Shown: positions 8,143 through 17,817, numbered from the stretch's first letter. The stretch is DNA of 64,000 bases from Halobacteriovoraceae bacterium (GCA_002712005.1 PASP01000011.1:1-64000); one strand, 5' to 3'. Made by a program: numbers and translations. The notes: generated by a model from the sequence alone, not told the origin.

Positions 8143-10638
8143 GTGACGAGTAAAATAGAAGTTATGAATAATATGATCAATAAACTGCTCAAGGCAGAGC
8201 TCTTCTTTCTCTTTATCCTGACAATATTGTCTCTTGCTGCTTTCTACTTCGGGGACTCGTTACCAGATAACTATTTGTCGATTAGTTCTTCATCAGAATC
8301 AATCGGTGCAATCTCTTATTTTTACTCTTCGGTAATTGTATTTGTAGGATACTATCTTGGGCCATGGACTCTATTTCCATTTCTATGTTTTGCTTGTTTT
8401 TATACTTTAAAATTTTCTAAAAGAAGCTATCCATTTGATCTTCTAAATATTTTAACCTTGAGTTTGGGAACTTTATTTTGTTTTTATTTTTTCTCTCCTA
8501 ACTTTCTAGGTAGCGGAGTTAATTTTATTTTAAAGAAGTATATTAGCTCTTGGGAAGGACTTGGTTTAGGACTTCTCTTTTTAGTGGCCTTCTTGGCGGG
8601 ATCTTTCCGCTCATCTTTTAAAGATGCCTCTATTCAGTTTTTTACTTTCCTTGGGCACTTGCCAGAGAAGACTTGGAGATTTCTAGTCGCTGCTAATCCT
8701 GTTAAACTCTATCAAAGTACAGCGACGTTCTATCAAAATTTAAAAGGAAGATTACAGGTTAAGCTTCCTTCAGCCTTAAAGGGTGACACTTCTCCTAAAA
8801 AGCTAACAGATTCTAAGAAAAGCTCGATGACGACTCTGTCTCTTAAAGAAAAATTAGCTTCAAGAACGAGAAGAGATAAGAAAAATGAAGAGATGGAAAT
8901 TGAAGAAGTTCACTTCACCCCAAAGGTGAGTGTGAATGAAAATGAAAATACCATTTCCTCTCAGGATATGACGCCATCAAATATGAATACTTTAGATGAG
9001 AAGATGAGTGAATCGAATTCTTTTCAAGAGCGAACGTCTTTATCTGAGCCCTTTTCATCAGGTCCGACTTCGGAGAGAGATGAGGCTGTAAAGAACTACA
9101 AACTTAAGAGTGAACAGCAAAATGAAAAACAATACTACGATATTGTTACTACTTTAACAGATGTCACCTCAAAGAGAGCTCAACGCCATCCCGACTCTGA
9201 TTACTTCGAGAAAATTATCAATTCAATTCAGTCTACTCTGGCGGAATTTAAAATTGATGGAGAAATCGTAAATATTTTAAAGGGACCGGTTGTTGATACT
9301 TTCGAGCTGGAGCTAGGTCCAGGTGTAAAGGTTTCTAAAGTTACAAATGCAGAGAGTGAAATTTCAATGGCCCTTCTTGGTGCGCCTATTCGAATTGTTT
9401 ACCCAATGGTGGGAAGAGCAACTGTAGGTATTGAAGTTCCAAGAAATCCACGAGAAATTATTTATCTCGATGAAGTATTGAGCTCTAATGAATTTAAAAA
9501 GACCTCCAATAAGCTACCCATCGCTATGGGTAAGGATGCCTTTGGTGAACCACTGGTCGTGGATTTAGCATCCATGCCTCACATGCTCGTAGCTGGGGCT
9601 ACGGGAGCTGGTAAATCTGTTTTCATCAACACTTTACTTGTTTCTCTTTTAGTAAAGAAATCACCAAGTCAGATGAAGCTTATCCTTATTGACCCCAAAC
9701 AATTGGAACTTGCTCTTTATGCAAATCTTCCTCATTTGGTTATGCCCGTTGTAACTGATGCAAAGACTGCATCTATTTCTTTACTATGGGCCTGTCAGGA
9801 AATGGAGCGACGCTATTCCATCTTAAAAGAGCTAGGAGTGAGAAATATTGAAGGCTTTAATGAGAAGTTGAAGCGGGCCACTCCTGAAATGCTAGCTAAA
9901 ATCCATCCATTCTATGAAAATGAGCCAGAAGAGCATTACGAACTTCCTTATCTCGTTATTATAGTGGATGAATTTGCAGATCTTATTTTAACGAAGGCAG
10001 GTAAAGATATTGAGAACAATATTTGTCGTCTTGCAGCAAAGGCTCGTGCGGCTGGTATCCATCTTGTTATTGCTACCCAGAGACCTTCCGTTGACGTTAT
10101 TACAGGTCTTATTAAGTCTAATTTCCCGACAAGGGTCTCTTTCAGAGTAACTTCCTCTCAGGACTCTAGAACGATTCTTAACTCAATAGGAGCTGAAAAA
10201 CTTCTAGGTAAAGGGGATATGCTCTATCGTCATGGTACAAATAATCTGAGAGTTCACTCCTCATATGTAGATGAAGATGAAATTGAAGTTCTAGCTGATA
10301 AGCTGGAGAACACAATTCCAAAGTGTTATCACACTGGGGCCATGGATTTCTTAGAAAATGGCGGCGAGGAGGAGAAAGACCCTTATGCGTTTGGTTCCCA
10401 TATTTCTGGTGGAATAAGTGATCCTTCTTCTGATGAAGAGTACTTTAAACTGGCCGTAAAGACTGTCGTGGAGCACCGCACAGCTAGTGCATCTATGCTC
10501 CAGCGAAGACTTAAAAATGGATATAATCGAGCAGCAAATCTTATTGAGGAAATGGAGTCAAAAGGAATTGTTGGGCCAGCCGAAGGCTCTAAGCGTCGAA
10601 AGGTACTCTGGAGTGCTGAGGACCTTAATTCCATATAA
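8143..10638 (+). CDS. ftsK: DNA translocase FtsK
   Basis: Septal DNA pump that clears and aligns chromosome termini at division. The 831-aa protein has four to five N-terminal membrane helices (~10-165), a linker of ~200 polar residues, and a RecA-like motor with Walker A GATGAGKS (~485-492), Walker B LVIIVDEFADLI (~605-616) and ATQRPSVDVITGLIK. It ends in a winged-helix gamma domain (~763-825, FKLAVKTVVEHRTASASMLQ) that would read KOPS-like sites. The linker is much shorter than in E. coli, as in many bacteria. The start is uncertain: GTG at 8143 lacks a good ribosome site, and ATG at 8164 or 8173 is possible. It appears monocistronic; rpsB downstream has its own promoter. Confidence 0.95.
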   Translation: MTSKIEVMNNMINKLLKAELFFLFILTILSLAAFYFGDSLPDNYLSISSSSESIGAISYFYSSVIVFVGYYLGPWTLFPFLCFACFYTLKFSKRSYPFDLLNILTLSLGTLFCFYFFSPNFLGSGVNFILKKYISSWEGLGLGLLFLVAFLAGSFRSSFKDASIQFFTFLGHLPEKTWRFLVAANPVKLYQSTATFYQNLKGRLQVKLPSALKGDTSPKKLTDSKKSSMTTLSLKEKLASRTRRDKKNEEMEIEEVHFTPKVSVNENENTISSQDMTPSNMNTLDEKMSESNSFQERTSLSEPFSSGPTSERDEAVKNYKLKSEQQNEKQYYDIVTTLTDVTSKRAQRHPDSDYFEKIINSIQSTLAEFKIDGEIVNILKGPVVDTFELELGPGVKVSKVTNAESEISMALLGAPIRIVYPMVGRATVGIEVPRNPREIIYLDEVLSSNEFKKTSNKLPIAMGKDAFGEPLVVDLASMPHMLVAGATGAGKSVFINTLLVSLLVKKSPSQMKLILIDPKQLELALYANLPHLVMPVVTDAKTASISLLWACQEMERRYSILKELGVRNIEGFNEKLKRATPEMLAKIHPFYENEPEEHYELPYLVIIVDEFADLILTKAGKDIENNICRLAAKARAAGIHLVIATQRPSVDVITGLIKSNFPTRVSFRVTSSQDSRTILNSIGAEKLLGKGDMLYRHGTNNLRVHSSYVDEDEIEVLADKLENTIPKCYHTGAMDFLENGGEEEKDPYAFGSHISGGISDPSSDEEYFKLAVKTVVEHRTASASMLQRRLKNGYNRAANLIEEMESKGIVGPAEGSKRRKVLWSAEDLNSI

Positions 10639-10669
10639 TTTAAACTCTTCTCTTGCCCCTTTTTAGCCG

Positions 10670-10695
10670 GTGTGTTACACACTATTCACTATAAT
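10670..10695 (+). promoter_or_regulatory. rpsB promoter with overlapping palindrome
   Basis: A perfect TATAAT -10 box lies at 10690-10695. No good -35 hexamer is visible. The -35/spacer region instead holds an inverted repeat GTGTGT-T-ACACAC (10670-10682), which would be covered by RNA polymerase and so could be an operator or an activator site. Transcription would start near 10702, at the head of the structured leader. Confidence 0.5.
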
Positions 10696-10700
10696 TTTGT

Positions 10701-10772
10701 CCCCAGAAATGGGGTTTTAACGTCCAATCACCTGGTTGGTGGTCTGGTCCAAAAGTGGCCAGCGCAGGTGAT
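10701..10772 (+). promoter_or_regulatory. Structured rpsB leader, candidate S2 autoregulatory RNA
   Basis: Two elements lie between the promoter and rpsB. CCCCA-GAAA-TGGGG (10701-10714) is a 5-bp hairpin with a GNRA tetraloop, followed by TTTT. A long hairpin follows with outer stem ATCACCTG (10727-10734) / CAGGTGAT (10765-10772), perfectly complementary, and an inner CTGG-t-CC / GGCCAG stem (10744-10762). Leader-mediated autoregulation by S2 is known for rpsB-tsf in gammaproteobacteria; transfer to this organism is inference. The AAGGAG of rpsB follows at ~10797. Confidence 0.55.
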
Positions 10773-10809
10773 GAGATTAACCATCAACTCTCAGATAAGG
10801 AGAATCGAA

Positions 10810-11610
10810 ATGTCTAAAGAGTTACAGTTAAAAGATTTGTTAGAAGCGGGGGCGCACTTCGGTCACCAAACTCACAAGTGGAATCCAAAAATGAAGAAAT
10901 ACGTTTTTGGAGAAAGAAACGGGATCTACATTATTGATCTTGGTAAAACAATTCCTATGGCTAAGCAAGCTTATGACTTCATTAAGAAAACTTGCCAAGA
11001 AGGAAAGCCAGTACTTTTCGTAGGTACAAAGAGACAAGCATCTGAAACAGTTAAAAAAGCTGCTGAAGAATGTGGAGCTTTCTATGTAACTCACCGTTGG
11101 CTAGGTGGAATGCTTACAAACTACAAAACGATTACTCTTTCTGTTGATAAGATTCGTAAAGTAGAAAAAATGAAAGAAACTGGTGATTTTAATCTTCTTA
11201 CTAAAAAAGAAAGAATCAAAATCGACAAAGATATCACTAAGCTTGAAAGAAACCTTGGTGGTATTAAAGATATGAGAAAAATTCCTGGTGCTCTAGTAGT
11301 TGTTGATCCAAACAATGAAAGAATTGCTGTTCAAGAAGCTAATAAACTAGGTATTCCAGTTGTTGCTCTTACAGATACTAACTGTGATCCAGATGGTGTT
11401 GATTATGTAGTTCCTGCTAACGATGATGCTATCAAGTCAGTTACTCTTTTCACTGAGTACTTCGGTCAATCTGTTCTTGAAGGAACTAACGGAAACAAAG
11501 CTAAACTTAAGTCTGGTTCTTCTGAGCCAGGACGTGACGTTGCTCTTGAAAAAGAAATTATTGAGAAATTCGAGCACGATATCGATCTTATCGGTGAAGA
11601 AGAAGCTTAA
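10810..11610 (+). CDS. rpsB: 30S ribosomal protein S2
   Basis: 266-aa small-subunit protein. The N-terminus has the S2 signature LKDLLEAGAHFGHQTHKWNP, followed by GERNGIYIIDLGKT, HRWLGGMLTNYKT and PGALVVVDPNNE, all conserved S2 blocks. ATG at 10810 with AAGGAG eight bases upstream is the correct start; the frame is open further upstream but that stretch is leader RNA. It is co-transcribed with tsf 39 nt downstream. The C-terminus extends ~30 residues past the core and is acidic. Codon use is strongly biased, as expected for a highly expressed gene. Confidence 0.98.
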   Translation: MSKELQLKDLLEAGAHFGHQTHKWNPKMKKYVFGERNGIYIIDLGKTIPMAKQAYDFIKKTCQEGKPVLFVGTKRQASETVKKAAEECGAFYVTHRWLGGMLTNYKTITLSVDKIRKVEKMKETGDFNLLTKKERIKIDKDITKLERNLGGIKDMRKIPGALVVVDPNNERIAVQEANKLGIPVVALTDTNCDPDGVDYVVPANDDAIKSVTLFTEYFGQSVLEGTNGNKAKLKSGSSEPGRDVALEKEIIEKFEHDIDLIGEEEA

Positions 11611-11649
11611 TTAAATCACGAATAACTAATTACTAATAAGGATAGAAAA

Positions 11650-12537
11650 ATGTCTTTTAAAGCAAGTGATGTAAAAACTCTTAGAGAACAAACTGGTGCT
11701 GGAATGATGGCCTGTAAGAAAGCTCTTACAGAGACTAATGGTGACATGGAAGCTGCTGTAGACTTCCTACGTAAGAAAGGTCTTGCTGCTGCTCAAAAGA
11801 AGCAAAGCCGTGTTGCTGCTGAAGGTACAGTTGCTACTCTAGTTGAAGGTAATAAAGGTGTACTTGTTGAAGTTAACTGTGAAACAGACTTTGTTTCTAA
11901 AGGTGATGATTTCCAAGGATTCGCTAAGTCAGTAGCTAATGACATTCTTAAAGAAGGTTATGCTGATATTACTGCTCTTAAAGCAGCTAAAGAAAGTGAT
12001 GTAAATGAACTTACTCTTAAGCTTGGAGAGAAAATTGATATCAGAAGATTTGTAGCTAAGAATACTGATGGTGCTCTTGGAAGCTACAACCACGGTGGTA
12101 GAATTGGTGTACTTGTAGAAGTTAAAGGTGCTGATGCCTCTAATGAACAAGTTCAAGAGCTTTTGAAGGACGTAGCCATGCATGTTGCTGCTGCTTCTCC
12201 AAAGTTTCTATCTGCTAATGATATTGATGAAGAATTTAAGAAGAAAGAAGCCGCTATCTATGCTGCTCAACTTAAAGAAGAAGGGAAGCCTGAGAATATG
12301 ATCGACAAAATTGTTGATGGTAAACTTAAGAAGCTTTCTTCTGAAGTTTGTCTTCTTGAGCAAAAATTTGTTAAAGATCCTGACTTAACAGTTGGGAAAC
12401 TAGTTGAAAAAGTTGGTAAAGAAGTTGGCGCTGAGCTAACTCTAACTAGCTTTAACATGCTTACTCTTGGTGAAGGTATCGAAAAGAAAGAAGATAACCT
12501 TGCTGATGAAGTAGCAAAAATGACTGGTGGTAACTAA
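11650..12537 (+). CDS. tsf: Elongation factor Ts
   Basis: 295-aa guanine-nucleotide exchange factor for EF-Tu. The UBA-like N-terminal domain has VKTLREQTGAGMMACKKAL. The core carries VNCETDFVSKGDDF (the TDFV motif that contacts EF-Tu), HGGRIGVLVEVKG and DVAMHVAAASPKFL. Length is typical. It follows rpsB in the canonical rpsB-tsf operon and ends in a strong intrinsic terminator. ATAAGGAT precedes the ATG. Confidence 0.98.
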   Translation: MSFKASDVKTLREQTGAGMMACKKALTETNGDMEAAVDFLRKKGLAAAQKKQSRVAAEGTVATLVEGNKGVLVEVNCETDFVSKGDDFQGFAKSVANDILKEGYADITALKAAKESDVNELTLKLGEKIDIRRFVAKNTDGALGSYNHGGRIGVLVEVKGADASNEQVQELLKDVAMHVAAASPKFLSANDIDEEFKKKEAAIYAAQLKEEGKPENMIDKIVDGKLKKLSSEVCLLEQKFVKDPDLTVGKLVEKVGKEVGAELTLTSFNMLTLGEGIEKKEDNLADEVAKMTGGN

Positions 12538-12556
12538 GTCAAAAATTAAGTTTTAA

Positions 12557-12584
12557 AGAAAGGGGCCTATTGGCCCCTTTTTTT
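12557..12584 (+). terminator. Intrinsic terminator of rpsB-tsf
   Basis: AGGGGCC-TATT-GGCCCCT stem-loop followed by seven T, 20 nt after the tsf stop codon. pyrH downstream has its own promoter. Confidence 0.92.
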
Positions 12585-12657
12585 GATAAGTAGGAAGCTG
12601 GTAAGAGAGCTATTTTAAATTTTTATAATTAGAGCTCTTTTAGAAAGCATCCGGGTG

Positions 12658-12685
12658 TTGCAACTCAAATTTCAACGCTTAAAAT
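12658..12685 (+). promoter_or_regulatory. Candidate sigma-70 promoter for the pyrH operon
   Basis: TTGCAA (12658-12663) and TAAAAT (12680-12685) separated by 16 bp, with the expected start about 18 nt before the pyrH ATG. An AGAGCT/AGCTCT inverted repeat lies just upstream (about 12604-12640). Confidence 0.5.
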
Positions 12686-12709
12686 TTAAAATGCCGGAGT
12701 TTTTAAAGC

Positions 12710-13417
12710 ATGAAATATAAACGGATTTTACTAAAACTTTCAGGCGAAGCCTTAGCTGGAAATAAAGGAACAGGAATCGATCCTGAAACTCTTGAAGCAC
12801 TTTCTAGCGAAATTAAAACATTGAATGATATGGGTGTGGAAATCGGTATCGTAATTGGTGGTGGAAATATTCACCGTGGAGTTGCTGGAGCAACTATCGG
12901 TATGGATAGAACAACTTCCGACCATATGGGAATGTTGGCTACGATTATTAACTCTATTGCTCTTCAGGATCATCTAGAGAGAAAGGGTGTCTATACTAGA
13001 GTTCTCACCGCCATCGAGATGAAAAAGATTGCTGAACCTTATATTAGAAGAAGAGCCGTAAGGCATTTGGAAAAAGGTCGTGTCGTGATTTTTGCTGGTG
13101 GTACAGGTAATCCTTATTTTACAACAGATACTGCTGCTGCACTTAGAGCATCAGAAATTGATGCAAATGTAATTTTAAAAGCCACAAAAGTTGATGGGAT
13201 ATATGATAAAGATCCTGTTGAACATAAAGATGCTGTTCGCTTTGATCAGCTTAATTATATCGATGTTCTTAATAAGGGTATTAAGGTAATGGACTCAACG
13301 GCCATTACATTCTGTATGGATAATGACATCGAAATTATTGTATTTAATGTATTTGAAAAAGGTAATATTCAAAAAGTAGTTATTGGTGACCAAATTGGTA
13401 CCACAGTTTCAAAGTAG
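12710..13417 (+). CDS. pyrH: Uridylate kinase
   Basis: 235-aa amino-acid-kinase-fold enzyme converting UMP to UDP with ATP. Motifs: [15 protein letters not shown] at the N-terminus, [11 protein letters not shown] (phosphate-binding), [14 protein letters not shown] (UMP contacts), [20 protein letters not shown] and [12 protein letters not shown]. Length is standard. It heads the cluster pyrH-frr-uppS-cdsA-rseP, a very common bacterial order; frr starts 9 nt after its stop codon. Confidence 0.98.
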   Translation: MKYKRILLKLSGEALAGNKGTGIDPETLEALSSEIKTLNDMGVEIGIVIGGGNIHRGVAGATIGMDRTTSDHMGMLATIINSIALQDHLERKGVYTRVLTAIEMKKIAEPYIRRRAVRHLEKGRVVIFAGGTGNPYFTTDTAAALRASEIDANVILKATKVDGIYDKDPVEHKDAVRFDQLNYIDVLNKGIKVMDSTAITFCMDNDIEIIVFNVFEKGNIQKVVIGDQIGTTVSK

Positions 13418-13426
13418 AGGGTTGAA

Positions 13427-13984
13427 ATGATTGATGAAATTCTATTAGAACTTGAAGATAAAATGGAAAAAGCCTTAAGCTCTTTAAAACATCAGTTAAC
13501 AAAAGTGAGAACAGGTAGGGCCAGTGCAAGTGTACTTGATGGTGTTACTGTTGATTACTATGGAGCTCAAACTCCAATAGCTCAGGTCGGAAACGTTTCT
13601 ACTCCTGAAGCTCGTTTATTACAAATTCAGCCATTTGATAAAACAATGATTGCTGATATTGAAAAATCAATTCTAGGTGCAAACTTAGGACTAACTCCAT
13701 CAAATGACGGAAACTTAATTCGTATCCCTTTTCCAGCTCTAACAGAAGAAAGAAGAAAGGAACAAGTTAAGGACGTTAAAAAACTTGGTGAAGATGCAAA
13801 AATTTCTATTAGAAATGCACGTCGTGATAAGAATGAAGACGTGAAGAAAGCTGAAAAGGCAAAAGAAATTTCTGAAGATGATTCTAAGAAATTTCAAGAT
13901 CAAATCCAAAAAGTTACTGACAAATTTGTATCTAAAGTAGATGAGATCATGGAAGCGAAAGAAAAAGAAATTCTTTCCCTTTAA
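13427..13984 (+). CDS. frr: Ribosome recycling factor
   Basis: 185-aa two-domain protein that, with EF-G, splits post-termination ribosomes. Typical blocks: [60 protein letters not shown] and [10 protein letters not shown]-type C-terminal helix. Length and position after pyrH are canonical. The ATG is preceded by AGAGGGTTG. Confidence 0.98.
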   Translation: MIDEILLELEDKMEKALSSLKHQLTKVRTGRASASVLDGVTVDYYGAQTPIAQVGNVSTPEARLLQIQPFDKTMIADIEKSILGANLGLTPSNDGNLIRIPFPALTEERRKEQVKDVKKLGEDAKISIRNARRDKNEDVKKAEKAKEISEDDSKKFQDQIQKVTDKFVSKVDEIMEAKEKEILSL

Positions 13985-14002
13985 TACAAGGAATCAAGAG
14001 TC

Positions 14003-14770
14003 GTGAATATTAATGACAAAATTAAACATGTTGCCATTATTATGGATGGGAATGGACGATGGGCACAAAACCGCTGCCGTCCTCGTGTTTGGGGTCATAT
14101 ACGCGGCTCTTCAATTGTCAGCGATATTGTAGAAGAAGCTGATGATCTAGGTCTCCATGCGCTTACTCTTTACGCATTTTCTACAGAAAATTGGAGTAGA
14201 CCTCTTGGAGAAGTAACTACACTTTTTAATCTTTTAAAAAAGTTCCTACTCAAAGAACGAAGAAAAATTCTTAAAAATAGAGTTCGCTTCAAAGTTATTG
14301 GAGATGTTTCAAATCTTCCTCTACCAACCAGAGAGCTTATTAATAAGCTTGAAAAGGAAACAAAAGACTTCAAAGGTCTTAAGCTTTCTTTCGCATTTGG
14401 TTACGGTGGTAGAAATGAGATGATAAATGCTGTCAATAAATGGGCACAGTCAAATCCAGAGCGTCCTTTCTCTGAAGAGGATATGGAAGCGAATCTTTAT
14501 CAACCAGACTTAGGGGATGTTGACCTCTTAATCAGAACTGGTGGAGATCAACGAATTTCAAACTTTTTACTTTGGCAAATGGCATACGCGGAGCTCTTTT
14601 TTACTCCAACTAAGTGGCCAGATTTCACAAGGGAAGAATTTCGAGGCATAATTTATCAAGTTTCTGGAAGGGAAAGAAGATTTGGTACGATTGGGGCTAC
14701 AGAGTCTCTTGATGAAAGCTGTCTTCTTGCTAGAAAGAATCTAGAAGAATTGAACCAAATCTACAGGTGA
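14003..14770 (+). CDS. uppS: Undecaprenyl diphosphate synthase (cis-prenyltransferase)
   Basis: 255 aa; makes the C55 lipid carrier for peptidoglycan and LPS by condensing FPP with eight isopentenyl units. Signature HVAIIMDGNGRWAQ with catalytic Asp, GHIRGS, LTLYAFSTENWSRP, SFAFGYGGRNEM, and LLIRTGGDQRISNFLLWQ near the C-terminus with the conserved RTGG and SNFL residues. It starts with GTG at 14003; AAGGAA precedes it. cdsA follows after only 4 nt. Confidence 0.97.
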   Translation: MNINDKIKHVAIIMDGNGRWAQNRCRPRVWGHIRGSSIVSDIVEEADDLGLHALTLYAFSTENWSRPLGEVTTLFNLLKKFLLKERRKILKNRVRFKVIGDVSNLPLPTRELINKLEKETKDFKGLKLSFAFGYGGRNEMINAVNKWAQSNPERPFSEEDMEANLYQPDLGDVDLLIRTGGDQRISNFLLWQMAYAELFFTPTKWPDFTREEFRGIIYQVSGRERRFGTIGATESLDESCLLARKNLEELNQIYR

Positions 14771-14774
14771 AAAA

Positions 14775-15599
14775 ATGTCAGCTAATACTATAAAAAGAAT
14801 TATCTCAGCAGTTGTTATGGCAGCGATTGTTGCAGTCTGTATTACCTTTGGTAAAAAGCCTACCTTGGGATTTATATTATTTGCTGGTGCAATAGCAGTA
14901 GATGAGCTTTTTTGTAATATTATTAAGAGAAAGCGCTTTTCAATTTCCTATTTTATAAGTCAGTTGCTCTACATTATTCCCTTTGTTTATTTTAACTTTT
15001 TAGACGTCACAACTGGGATGCACTTTGCTATTGTAAATGTGGCGCTCTTATTAAACGTTTTACTCCTATTTTACCTTTTTTATATCCCAATGGAGTCTAA
15101 GACATTAGAGGAAATTTCAGTGAAGTTTCCTTATGTGACAGGGATTTTCTTTGTTCTTCCAATGATCTCTTTGACCAATGTACTCCACTATTCAGAATGG
15201 AGAATTCTTCTTTTCATTTTGCTCGTTGTTAACTTTGGTATGGATACAGGAGCATGGTTCTTTGGTAAAAATTTCGGAAGCCATAAGCTATGGGAGAAAG
15301 TAAGTCCTAATAAGACAATTGAGGGGCTTATTGGTGGTATGTTTACAGCTGGAGTACTGGGGTATTTAGCTTGGACATTTCTTATCGCTAAACCTGTCCT
15401 ATTGTTATTTTTTATTTTCTGTCTTTTGGGTGTTCTCTCGCAACTTGGGGACCTCATTCAGTCTAAAATGAAGCGTCAATTTAAAGTAAAGGACAGTTCT
15501 TCTTTGATTCCTGGTCATGGTGGGGTGTATGATAGAATAGATAGTCTTTTGTATTCGGCGCCATTTTTCGCTGTTATACTTAAGTATTTTTATAACTAA
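14775..15599 (+). CDS. cdsA: Phosphatidate cytidylyltransferase
   Basis: 274-aa polytopic inner-membrane enzyme forming CDP-diacylglycerol from phosphatidate and CTP, the precursor used by PssA encoded 3 kb downstream. About seven hydrophobic segments are visible. The family signature is at the C-terminus: SPNKTIEGLIGG, LGDLIQSKMKRQFKVKDSS and PGHGGVYDRIDSLL. It belongs to the pyrH-rseP operon; the ATG is 4 nt after uppS. Confidence 0.95.
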   Translation: MSANTIKRIISAVVMAAIVAVCITFGKKPTLGFILFAGAIAVDELFCNIIKRKRFSISYFISQLLYIIPFVYFNFLDVTTGMHFAIVNVALLLNVLLLFYLFYIPMESKTLEEISVKFPYVTGIFFVLPMISLTNVLHYSEWRILLFILLVVNFGMDTGAWFFGKNFGSHKLWEKVSPNKTIEGLIGGMFTAGVLGYLAWTFLIAKPVLLLFFIFCLLGVLSQLGDLIQSKMKRQFKVKDSSSLIPGHGGVYDRIDSLLYSAPFFAVILKYFYN

Positions 15600-15622
15600 T
15601 TTACTTAATTAAAGTTACTTCT

Positions 15623-17203
15623 ATGCTAATCGAAAAAGTTGCAATTTTTATCCTATTTCTAGGACCCCTCGTATTTTTTCACGAACTTGGTCACTTCCTC
15701 TTTGCTCGGCTCTTTGGAGTTAGAGTTGAAGTCTTTAGTATTGGATTTGGTCCAAAGATCTTAAAATTTAAGAAAGGTGATACAGAGTATGCGATTTCAC
15801 TAATACCTCTAGGGGGATATGTGAAAATGTATGGAGATGATCCTCTTAACAAAGATGCTATACCTGAAGATCAAAGACAATTTTCTTTTACCTTTAAGGG
15901 AAAATGGGCCCGCTTTTGGATTGTAATGGGTGGCCCTTTGGCCAATTTTATAATGGCTTATGTGATTTTCTTTAGTCTCTTTATGGCTGGGGAAAAATTA
16001 CCAGAACTCAAAGTAGGTGTTCTTCCGCAAGTAAGCACACTCTATGAGTCGGGCATACGTAGTGGAGATGTCATTAAGAAAGTGAATGGTGAAGACGTCT
16101 ATAATCCATCTGACATTGTTTTAGAGGGTGACGATCTTATAAAAACAATGACTGTTCAAAGAATGGGTAGTGAAAAGAAAATTACCTTAAATATGACAGG
16201 CGAAGCTTTTATTGAAGAATTCGTTAAATTTCCTCCAACATTAAGAAGTCCGGTTGTTGTTGATAGTAAGGGAAATAAGTTTGCTCTAAGTACACAGAAA
16301 GGAAAGATGGATTGGAATATATCCTATGATCAAATTAATCAAAGTTGGACACCTGAGACAATCTTATATGCTTATCCAACTAAAATAGAAAATTCTGAAA
16401 TAACTCTGAGTGAAAAAGATAATGAAGTAAACTTTGAAAAAGAGAGACGACTCGATTTTGCAAATTTTGAATCTTTAGATAAAGCACTCTCGGATAAGGG
16501 GTTTAAATCTATTGATCTGCTCGTAAAGAGTATCAAAATGAAATCACCTGCTGACAAAGCCGGAATTAAGCAAGGTGACATCATTACTGGTCTTGAAGGT
16601 GTAGAAATCTTTAGCTTTGAAGACTTGGGGCAAAACTTACAGAAGACGAAAACAGACTCAGTAAAAGTAAGTGTATGGAGAGATGGGAAAGTTATGGACT
16701 TTAACATTACTCCAGAAGTGATGAATCAGAATGGACAAGTGATTAAGTTAATTGGAGTTTATTCTGGTGGTATCTTTCAACCCTTAAAGTTTATTGAAAC
16801 GAAGTCAAAAGGGATTGCCCAAGCAGCTGTACAGTCAGTAGTTAGAACTTGGGATACGATTATAAAAACACTTGAAGGCTTTAAGAAACTAGTTACAGCT
16901 GAGGTTAGTTTTAAAACGATTGGTGGACCACTGGCTATTGGAAAAGTGGCTTCTGATTCATTTAATACGAGTATGTCGTACTTCTTTCAATTAATGGCTT
17001 TAATCTCGGTGAATTTAGGAGTAATTAATTTATTTCCTATTCCAGTTCTCGATGGTGGACATATTATGTTTATCTTTCTAGAAATTTTAAACCGAGGCCC
17101 TATATCACGTAGAAAAATGGAGATTGCCCAACAAGTAGGACTTTCTCTTCTTCTTATGTTGATGGTTGGGGCTATTTTTAACGATTTCTCAAGATTCTTC
17201 TAA
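15623..17203 (+). CDS. rseP: Site-2 intramembrane zinc metalloprotease RseP
   Basis: 526-aa inner-membrane protease that cleaves anti-sigma factors and signal-peptide remnants within the membrane. Zinc motif HELGH at residues 20-24 in the first helix; third ligand in NLFPIPVLDGGHIMF near the C-terminus (LDG motif). Two PDZ-type domains lie between, the second with KMKSPADKAGIKQGDIITGLEG. It is about 70-80 residues longer than E. coli RseP because of extra sequence (~195-285) between the PDZ domains. Its stop codon overlaps the next ATG (TAATGA), implying coupling to tsaB. Confidence 0.95.
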   Translation: MLIEKVAIFILFLGPLVFFHELGHFLFARLFGVRVEVFSIGFGPKILKFKKGDTEYAISLIPLGGYVKMYGDDPLNKDAIPEDQRQFSFTFKGKWARFWIVMGGPLANFIMAYVIFFSLFMAGEKLPELKVGVLPQVSTLYESGIRSGDVIKKVNGEDVYNPSDIVLEGDDLIKTMTVQRMGSEKKITLNMTGEAFIEEFVKFPPTLRSPVVVDSKGNKFALSTQKGKMDWNISYDQINQSWTPETILYAYPTKIENSEITLSEKDNEVNFEKERRLDFANFESLDKALSDKGFKSIDLLVKSIKMKSPADKAGIKQGDIITGLEGVEIFSFEDLGQNLQKTKTDSVKVSVWRDGKVMDFNITPEVMNQNGQVIKLIGVYSGGIFQPLKFIETKSKGIAQAAVQSVVRTWDTIIKTLEGFKKLVTAEVSFKTIGGPLAIGKVASDSFNTSMSYFFQLMALISVNLGVINLFPIPVLDGGHIMFIFLEILNRGPISRRKMEIAQQVGLSLLLMLMVGAIFNDFSRFF

Positions 17204-17817
17204 TGAGTGGAAAGTATTTATTTTTAGATACATCAGCTTATATCCAAGTAGGTCTTCTAGAAGAAGATCTTTCTTGGATTCATCATGAAGTCATTCAAAA
17301 CCGAAAGGGTTCTCAACTTCTTCATAAAGTTATTTATGACTGCTTAAAAGACTTTAACTTAAGCTTTAAAGATATAAAGGCCATCTTACTTGGAAATGGC
17401 CCGGGATCATACACAGGGATTAGAATTGGAGAAGGTTTTTCTCAAATTCTAGCTCTAGAAGGTATTGAGATCTTTTCGTTCTATCATTATGAAGTGCCGG
17501 CCTTTTGTAATATTGAAGAATATAAATTCTACGAAAGGGCATTTAAAGGAGAAGTCTTTGAGTTCTCTAAGAGTGGCGATAAGGAAGAAAAGAGTTTAAT
17601 CTCTGAAGAGAAATTTAAGCAACGAGACTTTAGTGATGAGCATCTTTATCATTTAACTGGAGAGTTATTGGATCAAGACTTGCTCTCTATTTATACCTTA
17701 GTCAAAAAGAATCCCAGAGACATCTTTTCTAAGGTTATAAAAAGAGCAGAGCATTTACCCCCTTATTATTTTAGACCTCTTGAAAAAGAGTTCAATGTAA
17801 GTGGAGGGAAGAAGTAA
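17203..17817 (+). CDS. tsaB: tRNA threonylcarbamoyladenosine biosynthesis protein TsaB (divergent)
   Basis: 204-aa ASKHA-fold protein. The N-terminal LFLDTSAYIQVGLL corresponds to the usual LAIDTS, and LLGNGPGSYTGIRIGEGF is the clear TsaB motif (GPGSFTGLRIG). The C-terminal half is poorly conserved. It should partner TsaD and TsaE in making t6A37 on tRNAs. It overlaps rseP by one base and ends where the psd-like gene begins (TAATG), so the genes are translationally coupled. Confidence 0.88.
   Translation: MSGKYLFLDTSAYIQVGLLEEDLSWIHHEVIQNRKGSQLLHKVIYDCLKDFNLSFKDIKAILLGNGPGSYTGIRIGEGFSQILALEGIEIFSFYHYEVPAFCNIEEYKFYERAFKGEVFEFSKSGDKEEKSLISEEKFKQRDFSDEHLYHLTGELLDQDLLSIYTLVKKNPRDIFSKVIKRAEHLPPYYFRPLEKEFNVSGGKK

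Noticed and set aside
10672-10809. N-terminal extension of S2
   Set aside because: This stretch is promoter and leader RNA; the AAGGAG and conserved protein begin at 10810.
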